A stretch of 64,000 nt of DNA from Balneola sp. (GTDB lineage: Bacteria; Bacteroidota; Rhodothermia; Balneolales; Balneolaceae): the NCBI GenBank assembly GCA_002694685.1, contig NZMW01000001.1, positions 558,001-622,000 on the forward strand, read 5' to 3'. Positions within the stretch are counted from its first letter, which is position 1. Each line of letters opens with the position of its first letter. The translations under genes and the position numbers were made by a program. The notes under the pieces are model-generated. The model worked only from the letters and a program-made list of their open reading frames with translations, ran no database searches and was not told where the DNA came from. This document shows positions 61,620-64,000 of this stretch, piece by piece.

Positions 61620-61655
61620 GAAAAAGCCCCGATTAGAAGTCGGGGCTTTTTTTTT
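61620..61655. terminator. Bidirectional terminator between the small protein and the symporter
   Basis: AAAAGCCCCGA (61622-61632) pairs with TCGGGGCTTTT (61640-61650) around a 7-nt loop, with T-runs on both strands (nine T on the plus strand). It sits between the converging ORFs at 61617 and 61665. Confidence 0.95.
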
Positions 61656-61664
61656 AATTCTATT

Positions 61665-63167
61665 TTAGAAATCTACGGTATCAGCTTCCTTGCTCGACAT
61701 CAATCGCTTTCTAAAGAACCATACAAGAGCTACAGCAAGCGCCCATTGTAACAGTACTGTTGCTACAGAAAATGCACTCAACGGGTTGTACCACGTATCC
61801 GGAGCGTATGAGGTTGCTGACAGATACATCCACCATCCTAAAAGAGTAACCACTTCGATAGGCACTACATACTTGATGATAATTTCCCACCAAGGGCCTA
61901 AAGTAGCTGAGCGTTCTTCGGTATTGATAAGTTCTTCCCGGAATTTGGTAGTTCCATATTTAATAACTGCATAAGAGATCAGGGCACCTGAAACCATCAA
62001 TCCTACTCCCCAAACGAAATCCTGATTGGCAAAGAAAGTGAGATTTAATGCTGATGGAATTCCAAACCCAAAACCGGCTCCACATATAATAAATGTGGCC
62101 TTCTTACGGTCGGTTCCCATATCTACAAATACTTTAACCGCCATTTCAATCATAGATATCAATGAGCTAAAGGCTGCAAACGTTAGACCAAGAAAGAATA
62201 GAATAGCAAAGATGCCGCCTCCTCCCATTTTAGCAAACAGCTGCGGCATCCAGATAAAGGTTAAACCTGTAGAGGCAGGGCCTGAAGTTTTCATAACCTC
62301 CAATATCTCTCCACTTCCCATTTGTGGGCTTAAAGTCCCAAATACCGTCGAGAAAATGATCATCGCTGATACCAGAGAAACGATGTTATTTCCAATACCC
62401 GTCTGAAAAGCACTAATGGTCACGTCATCAGATTTTCGCATGTAAGCCGCATAAGTAAGAATCAAACCCCACGCTGCTCCAGTGTCCCAGGCGTTCTGGG
62501 TTAGAGCTTCCAGCCAGATTTCAGGTTTCTTCAACGTTGCCCAGTCTGGGGTAAACAAATATTCCAGACCTAATCCACTGTTCTCCAGCGAAAGTGCTTT
62601 AATAAGTGATACTACAAGAACCAAGAGTAATGATGGAATCAGAACCTTATTCACTTTTTCAATAGAGGAGATTCCTTTAATTACAATAAAGCCTCCGACC
62701 CCCATCACAAAAGCGTGACCTATTATTGGGAAGTTAGATCCCTGAAAGCCTTCCCATATCATATTAGCCTGCTGCAGGTCTGCGGGTAAAGCTGAGGTAA
62801 TGGATGTGATTAGATAATAGACACACCAGCTGGCAACCACACTGTAGTAAAACATAATAGCGGTGGCAACAAATGCCACAAAACCACCAAGCCAGCCTTT
62901 TTTCTTTCCGATTAATTCAACAAAAGAACCTACAACCCCTTTCCGGCCATTACGTCCCATTCCATATTCAGCGATAATAAGAGGTATAGACCAGAGGATT
63001 AGAAAACAAGCCCAGGCAAACAGAAAAGCTCCTGCTCCTTCTTCTCCTCCGTTTTGAGCTGCGATTCTTGGAAATCTCCAAATATTACCCGTCCCAACTG
63101 CAATACCAAGTACACTTAATATCATACCTAGCTTAGAAGAAAAACGTTGTTTTGAATTTGCCGACAT
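61665..63167 (-). CDS. Sodium-dependent NSS-family transporter
   Basis: A 500-residue symporter of the SLC6/NSS family with 11-12 membrane helices. The hallmark is the TM1 stretch SKLGMILSVLGIAVGTGNIW followed by RFPRIAAQNGG, and further GAFLFAWACFLILWSIPLIIAEYGMGR. Central helices show DTGAAWGLILTYAAYM and GLTFAAFSSLISMIEMAV. Prokaryotic members carry amino acids (e.g. LeuT, MhsT, TnaT); the substrate cannot be decided. Monocistronic with the DUF2723 gene divergent upstream and the terminator downstream. Confidence 0.92.
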   Translation of the reverse strand: MSANSKQRFSSKLGMILSVLGIAVGTGNIWRFPRIAAQNGGEEGAGAFLFAWACFLILWSIPLIIAEYGMGRNGRKGVVGSFVELIGKKKGWLGGFVAFVATAIMFYYSVVASWCVYYLITSITSALPADLQQANMIWEGFQGSNFPIIGHAFVMGVGGFIVIKGISSIEKVNKVLIPSLLLVLVVSLIKALSLENSGLGLEYLFTPDWATLKKPEIWLEALTQNAWDTGAAWGLILTYAAYMRKSDDVTISAFQTGIGNNIVSLVSAMIIFSTVFGTLSPQMGSGEILEVMKTSGPASTGLTFIWMPQLFAKMGGGGIFAILFFLGLTFAAFSSLISMIEMAVKVFVDMGTDRKKATFIICGAGFGFGIPSALNLTFFANQDFVWGVGLMVSGALISYAVIKYGTTKFREELINTEERSATLGPWWEIIIKYVVPIEVVTLLGWWMYLSATSYAPDTWYNPLSAFSVATVLLQWALAVALVWFFRKRLMSSKEADTVDF

Positions 63168-63343
63168 AAAGATGTTTTAAAGTTTAAAATACCATTCGAA
63201 CTTTCCCGTTTTAGCTGCGAGAAGTTTAAATTCTTATGTATCTTAGATTTTGATTAGTATTAGGCTGTGCTTATAATTGCGAGCCTATCATAAAATGTTA
63301 TCCACGAATATCCAAACTTTTTTGAGCAGTTAAACAAGATTTC

Positions 63344-64000
63344 ATGTTTTCAGACCATAAAACAACCAACAAGTACCTCGCTCTCTTTACCTTTATTGTT
63401 TCACTTGTCATTTATACGCTAACACTCGCGCCTACGGCCAGTTTTTGGGATGCCGGTGAGTTTATAGCTGTAGCACATGGCCTTCAGGTTAATCACCCGC
63501 CGGGAGCACCTTTTTATTCTATAGTCGGTCGCATCTTCTCAATGTTCATGCCTACTGAATACATTGCCCTTAGCATCAACTTTATAAGTGCGCTGAGTTC
63601 TGCATTAACGGTGATGTTTTTATATCTGATTGTGGTACGACTTGTACGCGAATGGAAAGGCGATCCTGATGAAATGGATATCATGGATAAAATCGGGATG
63701 TATGGCGGTGCTTTGGTTGGCGCACTTAGCTTTATGGTTACCGACACCTTTTGGTTTAGTGCAGTTGAGGCCGAAGTGTATGCCATGTCGATGTTCTTCA
63801 CCTCTATTGTAGTTTGGATGGCATTAAAATGGGCTGAAAATTACGATAAGCCTTATAATGAAAGGTGGCTGGTTTTGATTGCCTACATGTTCGGTATAGC
63901 TATTGGAGTTCACTTGCTGAATTTGCTGGCCCTCTTCTTTGTAGCACTCATAGTGTACTTCAAGCTTAAAGAATTTGAGTGGAAATCGTTTTTGTTGATG
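63344..64000 (+). CDS. DUF2723 membrane protein (3' end cut by window edge)
   Basis: The first 219 codons are visible. The start MFSDHKTTNKYLALFTFIVS leads to the family signature TASFWDAGEFIAVAHGLQVN with HPPGAPFYSIVGRIFS, followed by membrane helices (YGGALVGALSFMVTDTFWFSAV, VEAEVYAMSMFFTSIVVWMAL). DUF2723 proteins are GT-C-like integral membrane proteins, common in Bacteroidota and relatives; the early Asp-Glu pair in WDAGEF resembles the catalytic acid of protein O-mannosyltransferases. The full gene is usually about 1000 residues. Start fixed by the ATG 176 nt from the divergent NSS gene. Confidence 0.88.
   Translation, partial: MFSDHKTTNKYLALFTFIVSLVIYTLTLAPTASFWDAGEFIAVAHGLQVNHPPGAPFYSIVGRIFSMFMPTEYIALSINFISALSSALTVMFLYLIVVRLVREWKGDPDEMDIMDKIGMYGGALVGALSFMVTDTFWFSAVEAEVYAMSMFFTSIVVWMALKWAENYDKPYNERWLVLIAYMFGIAIGVHLLNLLALFFVALIVYFKLKEFEWKSFLLM

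Noticed and set aside
63299-63308. TTATCCACG, near-match to a DnaA box
   Set aside because: A single box without cluster, AT-rich unwinding element or dnaA/dnaN neighbours is not evidence of an origin.
1-64000. CRISPR array, tRNA/rRNA genes, insertion sequences, phage genes
   Set aside because: Searched by eye on both strands; no regular direct repeats with spacers, no cloverleaf pattern and no transposase or phage motif found.

Overview
The window looks like a piece of the chromosome of a marine or halophilic member of the Balneolota/Bacteroidota side of bacteria (Balneola- or Gracilimonas-like). The evidence is the gene content: a giant secreted protein ending in a type IX-secretion-style sorting domain ([12 protein letters not shown]...), a GWxTD-domain protein, a DUF1080 protein, a DUF2723 protein, S9 and M28 exopeptidase-type enzymes, and many signal peptides cleaved in front of glutamine. 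No tRNA, rRNA, CRISPR array, transposase or prophage gene is visible. It reads as core chromosome with one interesting regulatory island.

Layout. 1-11.4 kb (minus): nadB (cut by the window edge), prfB with its programmed +1 frameshift, a DUF883 protein, a DUF1080 protein, two half-ABC exporters that flank an unusual ribonuclease Z, a renalase-like flavoprotein and an AtuA-like protein. 11.4-25.1 kb: two paralogous histidine kinase/LuxR-type response regulator pairs (minus), one with a beta-propeller sensor and one with a TPR sensor, flanking a 1900-residue secreted protein (plus). 25.1-34.4 kb (minus): three tandem secreted amidohydrolase-fold proteins (two without the metal-binding HxH), an LPP20-like lipoprotein, an HtrA protease, recO, a membrane protein and a methylcrotonyl-CoA-carboxylase-like beta subunit. 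34.5-39.4 kb (plus): GWxTD protein, pdxA, a methyltransferase, ftsE and queG, tightly packed. 39.4-41.6 kb: a lipoprotein, an ECF sigma factor and a divergent beta-barrel protein. 41.6-46.9 kb (minus): one compact operon tatA-gatA-SDR-glutaminyl cyclase-prmA-ppx. 47-58 kb (mostly plus): a DUF2795 protein, a BamA/TamA-like porin, a cyclic-nucleotide-binding protein, an RlmD-like methyltransferase, a UbiA-like membrane protein (minus), an S9 peptidase and a run of small cytosolic proteins. 58.1-60.7 kb (minus): cheB plus a PAS histidine kinase. 60.9-64 kb: a secreted protein, an unlisted 39-residue membrane peptide, an NSS sodium symporter (minus), and the start of a DUF2723 protein cut by the window end.

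The most interesting signal is an 18-bp palindrome with the pattern ACYRCMTA-NN-YAKGYRGT. It occurs upstream of both response regulator genes and upstream of the giant secreted-protein gene. In all three cases a TAT-starting -10-like box lies exactly 21 nt downstream of it. A fourth, perfect copy lies just behind the second regulator gene, ahead of a strong terminator. The recognition helices of the two regulators are almost identical. I infer a small regulon in which two different sensory inputs converge on one operator to control themselves and a giant surface protein.

A second window-wide pattern is that at least ten predicted signal peptides put Gln at +1 of the signal peptidase site, while the window also encodes a lipoprotein glutaminyl-cyclase-type enzyme that could cap such N-termini as pyroglutamate.
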